In this document: positions 1 to 10,915 of the stretch, piece after piece
Numbering within the stretch: position 1 is the first letter of the stretch
Layout: every line of letters begins with the position of its first letter
NCBI GenBank assembly: GCA_020205615.1
Contig: CM035168.1
Location: 5,708,237-5,772,236, forward strand
Reading direction: 5' to 3'
Length of the DNA: 64,000 bases
Source of the DNA: Panax quinquefolius
Taxonomy: Eukaryota > Streptophyta > Magnoliopsida > Apiales > Araliaceae
Notes under the pieces: model-generated
Databases searched by the model: none
Told to the model about the DNA's origin: nothing
Seen by the model: only the letters and a program-made list of their open reading frames with translations
Made by a program: the position numbers and the translations under genes

Positions 1-1724
1 AGCAATACTTTTAGAATAATGATGATGATCATTCTAATGAGATCTAAATTCTTAGAAAGCTTAAAACTAAAATTGTTCCCAATCATTATATTACTAAATT
101 GGGGATTAGTGAATCCAGGATAGATTGAGTACATACGTTGCTTGCTCATTGGATGAGGATGATTGATCTCATGATCATTTGTGTGGAGACACTAAAGCAA
201 GTATGTAGGTGCTTATTAGAGAATAAGTTCTTTGAGCGTGGCTCGCTAAGGAATACCTAATGGAGTTTTATTTGCTTGTCAATAGGAATTCTGTAGTGAT
301 AGTAGTACAAGTGATCCTTGGACTTGAGATCATCATAGTATCTTGTGTATGATGAGTTATACTTTGACTTATTCCTTAAGACCCTTGGTATATCAAAGGG
401 TATGCTTGGGTATAATAAGTTGTACATGGAGATAATGTATGATCAATAAAGAATCTACCACTTCTAATAAAAGAATAGAAATGTCTATGTGATTCGATAA
501 ATGACAACCCAGTAGTCCTTGGCCAAGGCAGAATGAAATTAGAAAGGAGTTTCTAATTTGCATTATTTGGAGTTGTGCATTTAAGGATCGAAATACATAT
601 AATTAAATAAAATAAGACTTGTGATGAATTCCATGTCTTATATTTAATTGGGACATTGTATGGTGGAAGGATTGAATTATACGGTAACTATTTACTCAAA
701 GGTTCTTTAATGATTAGTGTTGAAATCTATATTATCCGGAAAGTCGTTGATCGTTAGGGAGGCTTATCCCTATTGTAGAATAAATATTATTTATTTAAAT
801 AAATTAATTGTTTAATTTATTTATTTAAATAAGATTAGAATTATTCTAATTGATTTATTCACAACTAGGTTTAATATGGAGAACCTAAAGGGTCACACCA
901 TAAAAAGAATAATAATTATTTAAGAAGTTAATGGCATAATCGTAATAATATGTTAAGTATATTTAATTTAATCTATGGTGATAGAATAAATTAAATAGCT
1001 TAATATTTATTATTTAATATTTTAGAAATATTAAATATAAATTAATAAGAGAGTCTTATTAATATTATTACAAATATTATTATTTTAATTTCTAAAAGAG
1101 TTTAGAAATTAATTTAATATAAGTACTCTCATTTATTCTAATTGGATTAGAAAGGAAAATTAGTTAAAAGAGTTTAATTAATTATCCCTAATTAGATTAG
1201 GGAGCTTAATTAATTAAAAGAATTTAATTAATTAATTAAATAAATCCCAATTCCTTAATTGTTAAGGTGGGTTGCCCACATCTATAAATAAGAGGAGTCT
1301 TATTATGGGTGGAAGAGGTTGTTGACTTTTACAACGACATAATTCCAATTTGTTGGAGAGTAGGTCCCTTTTACATAGAGATAGAAAAACTAGGGATTAG
1401 CCAACCCCTTCTTCTTGAATCATTATTATTCCTTGGTGGATCACCTCTAGAGGCCAAACATTTGGGTGGCTAACGTTGATCAAAGGAAGGAACAAAACCC
1501 GGTGGATTCAAGTTGAACGTAAAGGATTTGGAGGTGAACTTGTACACGAGGAAGCTTCGATCTTGAGGTATGATTTTATTCTTTATCTTTTCGTTTAATT
1601 AATAATTATGCATAAAGGGTGATCCGGGTATATGGTTTGTTAAATTTTTTTTAAACTCTGATTTTACACGCTTCCGCTTAATTTGTGCAATTTGATTGCG
1701 CACATGAATATTACAAACCTAACA
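1..1724 (+). repeat. copia 5' LTR (partial)
   Basis: This stretch aligns base for base, with small indels and a few differences per hundred bases by eye, to 7070-8783. Its start (about 160 bp) lies outside the window. It ends ...CCTAACA, directly before the primer binding site. It contains a TATAAATA box near 1283 and several short AT-rich hairpins. Confidence 0.9.
1281..1290 (+). promoter_or_regulatory. TATA box of copia 5' LTR
   Basis: TCTATAAATA lies about 440 bp before the LTR end. The same box is found at 8339-8348 in the 3' LTR. It is the likely core promoter of the element. It is followed at once by an AATAAGA-GGAG-TCTTATT hairpin. Confidence 0.6.
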
Positions 1725-1725
1725 G

Positions 1726-1738
1726 TGGCATCAGAGCC
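1726..1738 (+). other. primer binding site of copia element
   Basis: TGGCATCAGAGCC follows the LTR end by one base. Plant copia elements normally use a TGGTATCAGAGC site complementary to the initiator-methionine tRNA. This copy differs at one base in the core. Confidence 0.85.
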
Positions 1739-1826
1739 AAACCTTTATGCGAATTATTAATTGTTTTAATTTATATATTGATATGTGTTTAGAACAATTT
1801 AATTGGGCATAATTTTATTGTATAAA

Positions 1827-1857
<31 letters not shown>

Positions 1858-2059
1858 CCGAAAACTGCTTGATTAGATTTTTTTTATGGGTTCACGTAAT
1901 AAACTAAAAGTTGGCCAGGAGATTTAATCTTATTTGATAAGTAGCGGATCACGTAAGTACAATGTGTAGTTTAAAAAAAAAAAAAAAAAAAGCGTATACG
2001 AAATCAATAAAAAAATTTGGCGAGAACAAATTTTTAAGAACAAGTTTTTTTTTTTAAGG

Positions 2060-2068
<9 letters not shown>

Positions 2069-2092
<24 letters not shown>
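2069..2092. repeat. (AT)n microsatellite
   Basis: An uninterrupted AT run of 24 bases in the copia leader. Confidence 0.9.
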
Positions 2093-2102
2093 TCTTAATT
2101 AT

Positions 2103-2645
2103 TTTATAATTAAAATAAAAGTTTATTTTAATTTTAAAATAAAAGACTTATTTTAATCTTAAAATAAAAATGTTTATTTTAATTTTAAAATTAGAATTTC
2201 ATGCTAACTAATTAGAGTTGGAATTGGATTCCATGATAACTAATTGGAGTTGAAATTGTATTCCATCTTTCCTTAAATAAAGAAGTTTATTTAGATATGA
2301 AATTAGATTTCATATTATTCAAAATAAAAGAGTTTATTTATGAATAGGAAAGAGAATCCTAATTTCCTTAAATAAAGGAGTTTATTTAAATATAAAATAA
2401 GATTTCATATTATTCAAAATAAAGGAGTTTATTTGTGAATAGGAAAGATAATCCGTGTTTCCTTTAATAATATTTTTTTTTACATGGAATTGGATTCCAT
2501 AATTAATTAAAATAAAGGAGTTTATTTTGATTAAAATTTTGATTAAAATAAAATAGTTTATTTTATTCAAAATTGGATAAATTAAAATAAAATAGTTTTA
2601 TTTTGATTTAAATTTGGATTAAAATAAAGGAGTTTATTTTGATTC
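2103..2645 (+). repeat. irregular array of AAATAAA-GGAG-TTTATTT hairpin units
   Basis: About ten copies of a short inverted repeat occur here. The arms AAATAAA and TTTATTT flank a 3-5 base centre, most often GGAG (examples near 2370, 2420, 2509 and 2625; weaker ones near 2119, 2165, 2272, 2325, 2547 and 2583). They sit in the untranslated leader between the primer binding site and gag. There is no supported coding potential. The apparent reading frames here only reflect AT-rich sequence. Confidence 0.75.
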
Positions 2646-3423
2646 AAAATTAGATTTTATACTAACTAAATTTGCCCATTAAATGATATCAATATATATA
2701 TTGAATGTTTATTATTCATAAGATGAATGTAATTTATTGATGCATATGGTGATGTGTATGATAATAAATGGGATTGATTATGGACTATTGATTAACTCGA
2801 TTGGATTTTATTTTAGTTGGATGCATGAATGTATGGGTTTTATTAAATGGGAATTCTGCGTACCTCGTCTTCTCTAATTTTTTCTTAATGTAAATTCTAT
2901 CTCCTCCCATGTACTTTCCCTCGATCACGATCAAGGTTTCTATTTATTTTAAATAGTTTTGTAATAGAAATAGTTAGAATTAATTTTGAAGAATTAGAGA
3001 TTGAGAACAAGAGAGGCGCTTGAAGACCCGTTTGTAATGGAGCCAGGGTTTAAATGTAATAGTTATATTTAAATATTATTTCTTGCACCCCTAGGGTTTG
3101 ACCTTTTGGTTCACTTGGTGGCTCTAGTGAACCAAACTAGAATAAAAGTCCATAATCAATCAAGGGGTAGAATATAGTATTCTATATGTGTATGCTTATA
3201 CTATATATAATATATATTATGCAAACATGCTTCAGATATTAATTAATATGACGCGTATTTTTATATATATATATAATAAATGCGCTAAACAAGATGAGAC
3301 AAATTAATAACACACCCTCAAATTTTTATATTAAGTCCTAAGCGTTCAAAGATATTTGGAATATCGAACGTCAGCCTTCTAGCATGATAAAATTAATAGA
3401 GTATTAAATATTTAATATGAGTT

Positions 3424-3718
3424 TGTTGTGTCACCACAAGGCAAGTATTAAGTATTTAAGATGTTAATTTATCACATTTGATGCTTATAAAGAAAATTGA
3501 ACAATATTATTTTGTTGTGTCACCACAAGGATGATATTTTTCTTTTTTGAATATATGGAGTGCTAGGTCGGACTTAACTTGGATAATTTTGATTCGGATG
3601 TGCCACCACTTGATCAAAATAATCTAAGAGGCAAAAGAAAAGGAGTTGCATAGTTGATGTAATTGACAAAAGTTGTCTACCTATTTATTTATATATAGTT
3701 TGTTGTGTCACCACAAGG
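3424..3718 (+). repeat. repeated leader motif TTGTGTCACCACAAGG
   Basis: The 18-mer TGTTGTGTCACCACAAGG occurs unchanged at 3424-3441, 3513-3530 and 3701-3718. A weaker version (GTGCCACCACTTGATC) lies near 3600. The core can pair with itself (TTGTG...CACAA). The copies are spaced irregularly (89 and 188 bp) in the copia leader, upstream of the gag remnant. Function is unknown; a packaging or translation-control hairpin is possible. Confidence 0.7.
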
Positions 3719-3969
3719 CTATATACATTTGAAATGGGATCCTTATTCTCACTAGCAAATCTTTAATTAGATTTTGCCGAACTATATAAGTGAGGGTAAT
3801 ATAGTTTGAAGAAAATAGTGGGAGATACCAATTTAAAACAAGACCTAAATTATTTTGGTAATTAATAAAAGAATGTATGTTAAAATATTGTTAATTACAA
3901 ATTCATTTACAAAATTTTACAATGTCTAAATTACTATCACTGCGAAGCATATTAGATGCTAAATTAATC

Positions 3970-4757
3970 AGACCGAATTAAACGGATTGGTTAAGGAATT
4001 TGAGAATAGCTCTCATGGCTGAAAAGCTATCTTATGTCCTTAATATGCCTATCCATGCAATGGTTGCAGACAATGCCTCTGAGGAAGACATTGCTACTTT
4101 TAGAAAGTGGCAAGATGATACGATTAATTTCAATGCATCATGCTCGCATCCATGAGTGCTTGAGCTTGAGCCACAAGATGAAACTATGGATGCTCCTACT
4201 ATATTCCTGCACATCAAGTAGTTGATGGTGAGGAAAGTATGACTAATAGATATCAGATATCTAAGGAGCTCTTCCGATCTAGAATGGCCAATGGCACTAT
4301 AGTACAGACAAAAAGTTCTTAACATGATCAATTTGATTGAACAATTAGGACAACTGGTTTTGTCATGGATGGAGAGTTGAGCCAAGATTTGATCTTGAAC
4401 TCACTCCCGGACTCCTTTCACAATTGTTGTGAATTTTCATATAAACAAGCTAGATATCGACCTCATTGATTTGCTTAACATATTGAAAAATGTTGAGAGT
4501 CACTTTCCAACCAAGAAAGATAAAGTCTTCTTGGTAGGGGCCAAAGGATCTTACGAAAAGAAGAGCGATTCAAAGAAGGTAAATGAAAGGCGTAAACAAA
4601 GGATAATAAGAACAAAAAGCGACACGGATAGCAAAGGAGTTTGCTTCCACCGCAATATGCCCGGACCTTTGGAAAGAAAGCTGCGAGAAGCATCTTGCGG
4701 AGAGGCTAACCAAAGAAGCTTAGTGAAGTTTCGGTTACAATACAGTTTTTGTTCATG
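3970..4757 (+). pseudogene. copia gag remnant
   Basis: The frame near 3975-4155 reads a copia-like Gag start (DWLRNLRIALMAEKL...FRKWQDD) preceded by a stop. A second frame at 4429-4758 gives HINKLDIDLIDLLNILKNVE followed by a basic Lys/Arg-rich stretch and a broken zinc-knuckle start (CFHR). This order matches Gag of plant copia elements with a capsid-like region and a CCHC knuckle. The zinc knuckle has lost its pattern and there are several frame changes, so no functional Gag can be made. The boundaries are approximate. Confidence 0.7.
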
Positions 4758-4784
4758 ATTGAAATAAATTTTTCTTTAAGTCAA

Positions 4785-5990
4785 GGTTCTACTTGGGTAT
4801 TGGATACCGACTTTGGTTATCATAAATATAGATTTATGAAGGGACCAAGCAGAAGTAGAAAGCTAAACAAATATAAGTAATCCTATGTGTGGGAAATGAA
4901 GCAAAGGTTGCTACATTAGCCATAGAAACTTATAGTTTAGCAATGCCTACGGGCAAATCTATTAAGTCAATAAGTTGTTATTGTATTCCAGTTCTTGTTA
5001 AAAATATTATTTCCATTTTATTGTTGGACAATGAAATCTTTGGTATTATAATTAAGAACAATTGTTGTTCTATTTATAATAATAATGTTTTGTATAGAAT
5101 GAAATATTACTTAATAGATTTTGTATACTGACTTACATGAAAATAATTTTGCATATTGAACAAATTAGTATAAGAAAAGGAGATGATCATTCAAAGAGTT
5201 GAATGTGTGTATTTGCTAAAATACAAGTGTGAATTATTTGAAAGGTTCAAAGAATTCAGAAGTGAAACAAATTGGCAAAGTATTAAGATTCTTTGATTAG
5301 ATCAAGGAATAAATACTTGTGCAATAAGTTTCTAGATCATCTCAAATGGTTTTTCTCATAATGGACACCTTATGATACGTAATAATTGATTGATGTATCT
5401 GAAAGGAAAAATCATACCTTGTTGAACATGGTGCGGTCCAAAATGATTTTACCGACATTCCAGTATCCTTCTAGGGTCATGTCCTAGAAATGGCTGCATA
5501 TCTACGAAAAGGTAACCTCAAAATCCGGCCCCAAGACTCCATAAAAGTTATGGACAGGGAGGATTCCTAATCTTAAGTATGTTAAGATAAGGGGTTGTCC
5601 AACTTATGTGAAAAGGTTTCAAAGGATAAGCTTGGGACAAGATTTGACAAATACAGATTTGTGGGACATCCTAAAGTAAGTTTAGGGTAAATGTTCTATA
5701 ATCCTACTTAGCAAAAGGTGTTTATTGCGAAACACGCTTCCTTCTAAGATAAAGGTGTTTATCATTGAAGGGGCTAGTGGGAGGATAATAGATCTTGAAG
5801 AGTTCAAGAACCACAAAACACTATAAGTCAAATAAGAGGAACCTGTAGATAGACCTATTGTACCACAACCGAATCGTAAATCTGGAATAGTACTGAAGAT
5901 ACCTAGGAGGTATGGATTCATCATGGATGATGATGATGAGGTACACATCATAGAAGATGATGATCTAGAGTTACATACGATGAGGTAAGA
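4785..5990 (+). pseudogene. copia protease-integrase remnant
   Basis: Short translated islands match the expected order of a copia polyprotein. They are a degenerate protease start (WVLDTDFG, where an active copy would read WILDTG or similar), the segment LVKNIISILLLDNEIFGIII typical of the protease-integrase link, an integrase piece near 5200 (VYLLKYKCELFERFKEFRSE), and an acidic linker near 5900-5990 (DDDDE, EDDD). Stops and frameshifts separate them, and large parts of the integrase core are missing. It is a relic, not an expressed gene. Confidence 0.65.
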
Positions 5991-6019
5991 GTTCTAGTGT
6001 GTACAAAAGGGTCAGTGGG

Positions 6020-6898
6020 AGCATCAGACATTCCTAGTACTATATGTTGATATACTACGGATAAGGAATGACATACCAATGCTACAATCAGTAAAGATAA
6101 AGTTGTCTAAACATTCCTCCATGAATGGTTTGGGAAGAGTATCTTAATTGGGGATAAAATCTATATAGATAGATTCAAGAGGATGCTCGACTTAACCCTA
6201 GGAATGTATATTCATTTGATGCTAAAGTCGTTTAGCATGGCAAACTCCAAGAGATGTCTCATGTAGATGAGCTATGGAGTGAATTTCTCTTAATAGTCCC
6301 CACAGACTCCTGAAAAGAGAGGTCGCATGAGTGACTATCATGTATGCAATGAAATATACGAGACCTGATGTTGATCAGTCATATTCTAGAGAAGTTCACC
6401 ATGAGTCAGTGAAAAACATCTTAAAGTGCTTAACCGACACTAAGGATGTGATCATATTCATGGTGGGTCTAAATTAAAACTAGAGGGCTTAACAGACTCA
6501 AGTTTTTCAGACAGACCAAGATGACAGAAAAATCCACTTTAAGGTAAAGGGTTATCTTGAATAGTGGTGCAGTGAATTGGAAAGGTTCCAAACAGCAAAG
6601 AGTTGTTGGTTTAGTGATAAAAACAAAGTATATAGCTATAAATGAAGCTGCAAGTTGATTGTTTGGATTATAAGTTCATTACAGAATTAGGAATAGTTCC
6701 TAAGTCTCATCTTGGATCTAAACATGTGTTGTGGCACTTTCATTTGATTATAAGAATCATTGAAAGATGGAAAATCACTATAGAGATGGTGGACTCTCAA
6801 GAACAACATTACATATCCATTAACTAAAGCTTATCCAACAGCAGGATAATCGTCACTTAGAGAAGAAGAGTATGAGATACCATGACGATTGGCTTTAG
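6020..6898 (+). pseudogene. copia reverse transcriptase-RNase H remnant
   Basis: Near 6335-6460 the translation reads YAMKYTRPDVDQSYSREVHH then VKNILKCLTDTKDVIIF, which resembles the region after the RT fingers/palm in plant copia elements. Farther on, RNase H-like peptides appear (TDSSF, TKYIAINEAASKL) and the C-terminus ends MRYHDDWL-stop. Most of the RT palm, including the YVDD-type active site, is not recognisable. The length is well below that of an intact RT-RNase H region. Confidence 0.7.
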
Positions 6899-6899
6899 T

Positions 6900-6910
6900 G
6901 CAAGTGGGAG
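6900..6910 (+). other. polypurine tract of copia element
   Basis: GCAAGTGGGAG follows the polyprotein stop and directly precedes the 3' LTR. This is the usual plus-strand primer context in plant copia elements (AAGTGGGAGA). Confidence 0.8.
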
Positions 6911-8783
6911 ATTAAAAGTAATATGCACACAAGCCAATCATGTTTGATGATAAAGCATATACTTTGTAACAATCTTATTCATTTATTAATAAAAAGTATT
7001 AATTTATTAAAGGCTTTTAATTATCTACATGATCTTTGTTTTATTATATGTGATAAACCCATAGTTTTAAGCAATGCTTTTAGAATAATGATGATGATCA
7101 TTCTAATGAGATCTAAATTCTTAGAAAGCTTAAAACTAAAATTGTTCCTAATCATTGGATTACTAAATTGGGGATTAGTGAATCCGGATAGATTGGTACA
7201 TACGTTGCTTGCTCATTAGATGAGGATGATTGATCTCATGATCATTTGTGTGGAGACACTAAAGCAAGTATGTAGGTGCTTATTAGAGAATAAGTTCCAT
7301 TGAGCGTGGCTCGCTAAGGAATACCTAATGGAGTTTTATTTTGCTGTCAATAGGAATTCTGTAGTGATAGTAGTACAAGTGATCCTTGGACTTGAGATCA
7401 TCATAGTATCTTGTGTATGATGAGTTATACTTTGACTTATTCCTTAAGACCCTTAGGGTATATCAAAGGGTATGCTTGGGTATAATAAGTTGTACATGGA
7501 GATAATGTATGATCAATAAAGAATCTACCACTTCTAATAAAAAAGAGAAATGTCTATGTGATTCGATAAATGACAACTTAGTAGTCCTTGGCAATGAGAA
7601 TGAAATTAGAAAGGAGTTTCTAATTTGCATTATTTGGAGTCATGCATTTAAGGATCGAAATACATATAATTAAATAAAATAAGACTTGAGTAATTCCATG
7701 TCTTATATTTAATTGGGACATTGTATGGTGGAAGGATTGAATTGTACGGTAACTATTTACTCAAAGGTTCTTTAATGATTAGTGTTGAAATTTATATTAT
7801 CCGGAAAGTCGTTGATCGTTAGGGAGGCTTATCCCTATTGTAGAATAAATATTATTTATTTAAATAAATTAATTGTTTAATTTATTTAAATAAGATTAGA
7901 ATTGTTCTAATTGATTTATTCATAACCTAGGTTTAATATGGAGAACCTAAAGGGTCACACCATAAAAGAAGAATAATTATTTAAGAAGTTAATGGCATAA
8001 TCGTAATAATATGTTAAGTATATTTAATTTAATCTATGGTGATAGAATAAATTAAATAGCTTAATATTATTATTTAATATTTTAGAAATATTAAATATAA
8101 ATTAATAAGAGGAGTCTTATTAATATTATTACAATTATTATTATTTTAATTTCTAAAAGAGTTTAGAAATTAATTTAATATAAGTACTCTCATTTATTCC
8201 TAATTGGATTAGGAAGGAAAATTAGTTAAAAGAGTTTAATTAATTATCCCTAATTAGATTAGGGAGCTTAATTAATTAAAAGAATTTAATTAATTAAATA
8301 AATCCCAATTCCTTAATTGTTAAGGTGGGTTGCCCACATCTATAAATAAGAGGAGTCTTATTATGGGTAGAAGAGGTTGTTGACTTTTACAACGACATAA
8401 TTCCAATTTGTTGGAGAGTAGGTCCTTTTCTATAGAGATAGAAAAACTAGGGATTAGCCAACCCCTTCTTCTTGAATCATTATTATTCCTTGGTGGATCA
8501 CCTCTAGAGGCCAAACATTTGGGTGGCTAACGTTGATCAAATGAAGGAACAAAACCCCGGTGGATTCAAGTTGAACGCGAAAGGATTTGGAGGTGAACTT
8601 GTACCTGAGGAAGCTCGATCTTCAAGGGTATGATTTTATTCTTTATCTTTTCGTTTAATTAATAATTATGCATAAAGGGTGATCCGGGTATATGGTTTGT
8701 TAAATTTTTTTAAACTCTGATTTTACACGCTTCCGCTTAATTTGTGCAATTTGATTGCGCACATGAATATTACAAACCTAACA
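6911..8783 (+). repeat. copia 3' LTR
   Basis: An LTR of about 1.87 kb ending ...CCTAACA. The start is set by the polypurine tract; a clean TG start is not visible (the sequence begins ATTAAAAG), so the first bases may have changed. It matches 1-1724 closely. It contains a TATAAATA box at 8341-8348 and a perfect hairpin ATTAATAAGA-GGAG-TCTTATTAAT near 8101. The right flank ACGAT is the resumed target sequence. Confidence 0.9.
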
Positions 8784-8937
8784 ACGATCTGGTTGTTAAA
8801 TATTGTGAGTTATAATATTAATGATGAATAATTGTTGAAGTATTAAGAATGTGTTTATTGAAGATAAGTGAATTACAAAAGTTAGAGGGGAATAATGCAA
8901 ACTTGGAAAAATTTAGGGGTACTAAAGTGTAATAAGT

Positions 8938-9060
8938 TAAATCAATCTGGACCGTCGGTGGTGGTTTTAAAAGTAAATCAATCTGGACCGTCGGTGGTGG
9001 TTTTAAAAGTAAATCAATCTGAATGAGTCGGTTGTGATTTTAATAGTAATCAATATGGAC
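8938..9060 (+). repeat. 36-bp tandem repeat in element A 5' LTR (about 3 units)
   Basis: Units of the form AAATCAATCTGGACCGTCGG + TGGTGGTTTTAAAAGT occur at 8938, 8974 and 9010. The third is diverged and a partial unit follows. They lie upstream of the TATA box, as U3 enhancer-type repeats do. Confidence 0.85.
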
Positions 9061-9126
9061 CGTCCATTCTAATAGTGAATCAATCTGGGATAGATTCGTG
9101 AATTAGTTACTATTTAGTCCATTCAC

Positions 9127-9136
9127 CTATAAATAG
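9127..9136 (+). promoter_or_regulatory. TATA box of element A 5' LTR
   Basis: CTATAAATAG is preceded by the 36-bp repeat block and followed by a CT-rich leader. The same sequence is at 16629-16638 in the 3' LTR, and related boxes occur in the other LTRs of the window. Confidence 0.65.
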
Positions 9137-9565
9137 AAGCTTAATTCTTCTTTCATTCTCACCAATTCACTCAGATTCACAAGAGACGTTATAGAGAGAG
9201 AAACTATAGAGAGCAAAAAGAAGAGTATTCTGCAACTTCACTTTTGCAGTATCCAGCTTTCTACTAAGGTAAGAGTATTATTTCTTTCGTATTCATAAGG
9301 AATACTATTTTTTGTATTCATCCTTTAGTATGTCAGAATAACGTGTCTACGCGGATTACGTACCATATAACAGGTGAAAATCCATTTGCAATTTTCGTAT
9401 GTTAATTCTTTTCATATTCCTAAATCTAAACTTACTATGGTAAGTATTGCTTCTATAATCCTTGAAATTAGTGGAATATCCTTGAGTTTTGTGCTTCATC
9501 CAGTATCATTTTATTGGAATATTGATATGAACTTTCTTATTAAATATCAATATTTTCACCCGAAG

Positions 9566-9815
9566 TACTATTCACAGGATACTATTCACCCAGTTACTAT
9601 TCACTATAATATTATTCACTCGGGTATTCGGGGAACTTTTCATGCCGGGGTACTATTCACGAGTTACTATTCACGGGTTACTATTCACCCAATTATTATT
9701 CACTCAAAAATTGTTTACTCGGGTATTTGGGGCACTTTTCATGTCGGGGTACTATTCACGAGGTACTATTCTCGAAGTACTATTCACAGGATACTATTCA
9801 CGGGGTACTATTAAC
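9566..9815 (+). repeat. short interspersed TACTATTCAC repeats in LTR
   Basis: About a dozen copies of TACTATTCAC or close variants are spaced 10-25 bp apart. The matching block is at 17085-17330 in the 3' LTR, and reverse-complement versions (GTGAATAGTA) are at 32633-32725. Open frames across this block are a by-product of the repeat. Confidence 0.8.
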
Positions 9816-10730
9816 CGAAAAATTTATTTCTTTTTTGTCCAAATTATTTTTGATACATGGATAATATTCTTGAATTTTACTCCACAAAGCAGTATCATGT
9901 TGAAAATTTGGACATTATTGAATTCTGGATAAATTAAATTATAAATCTTTTAAAATTTATCCTTTGCTTTCTTTTAATTGAATTCTTATATTATTGTCAT
10001 CATCCTCATGCTTATATTGTGATGAAAGTCATCTTTAGCTTACGTGCATAGATGGATTTGTTGATTGGTATGATTATGATTGGGATAATTGGTATATGAT
10101 CATGACCATTGATGATTACATCGAATATTCTTGGCCCGTAGTGCAAGAATAATTTGTGGACGTGATCTTAATGAATATCCTTGGCCCGTAGTGCGAGGAA
10201 AGATTCGATGATGTGATCTATTTATTAAAATTTGAGTCCCAATGATAAAGTTAATGATAAACTTTTAAATCATAGAAGATAGTAGATATCATACTCTACT
10301 TGACTCTTCTAATGGATTGCTTGTTCATTATGATTAAACTTGTTGTATATTATATTTTATCAGTTTAACATTGTTGAAGGCTAATGATAACTTATTCTGC
10401 ATTATCTTAGTCATAATATTTCTTACTGGACTAGTTGAGGTCACCCTTTTACTTCCATTGTTCTCTTCAGGAAATGAGAATGTAGCCGAAACTAGTTGGA
10501 GAACGGAGTGATGGCCCGAGATGGTGTTATAGTAGTCCTCACTATTCTATAAAATAGTGTACCAATAAATGTAACGAGGACTCCATTTGAGTTTGGATAT
10601 TGTCTAGAAGACAATATTCGTGTAAAAACTCGTAGCTCATGTTGTATAATTAAGTTTGTATTTATATTCTGTACCATGTATTTGGCGACCCAAGATGGGT
10701 GATGTATACCTATTTTGGGGGCATCACAGT

Positions 10731-10742
10731 TGGTATCAAAGC
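10731..10742 (+). other. primer binding site of element A
   Basis: TGGTATCAAAGC lies two bases after the LTR end. It is a one-base variant of the usual initiator-methionine tRNA site TGGTATCAGAGC. Confidence 0.85.
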
Positions 10743-10915
10743 TTAGAGATATGATCCCTGACTGAGATGTGAGATAAGAACTAGGAGGGGAGAGACGGGG
10801 AATTCCTTCGCTAGTATGACCTACCTAAGTTTATTTGGTATTTAATTGGTCGGTTAGAGTATAGGGATAATATGTGGCATGCCAATTAACCTTTGTTTTA
10901 TGGCAGTGTTTGAAA

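Larger units (their letters stand above)
1..8783 (+). mobile_element. Ty1-copia LTR retrotransposon, 5' end outside window
   Basis: The order is LTR, tRNA-type primer binding site, AT-rich leader, gag-pol remnants, polypurine tract, LTR. The first 1.72 kb matches 7070-8783, which identifies the two LTRs. The polyprotein ends with a peptide typical of plant copia RNase H (EKKSMRYHDDWL then stop near 6896), directly before the polypurine tract. The coding part carries many stops and frameshifts and is shorter than a normal copia polyprotein. Sequence right of 8783 continues an LTR that is also present intact at 16182, so the copia element inserted into gypsy element A. The lineage within copia is not certain. 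Confidence 0.9.
8784..10728 (+). repeat. element A 5' LTR, 3' portion
   Basis: It matches 16182-18247 of the 3' LTR and ends GGGGGCATCACA just before the primer binding site. The left part was separated by the copia insertion at 8783/8784. Its 36-bp repeat block has about half as many units as the 3' LTR copy. Confidence 0.92.

Noticed and set aside
2382..2570. Ile/Asn/Lys-rich reverse frame in the copia leader
   Set aside because: Pure AT-hairpin repeat sequence with no protein-like composition.
4032..4385. 117-codon reverse frame over the gag remnant
   Set aside because: It is the antisense shadow of the decayed copia gag, whose + strand reading matches known Gag order.
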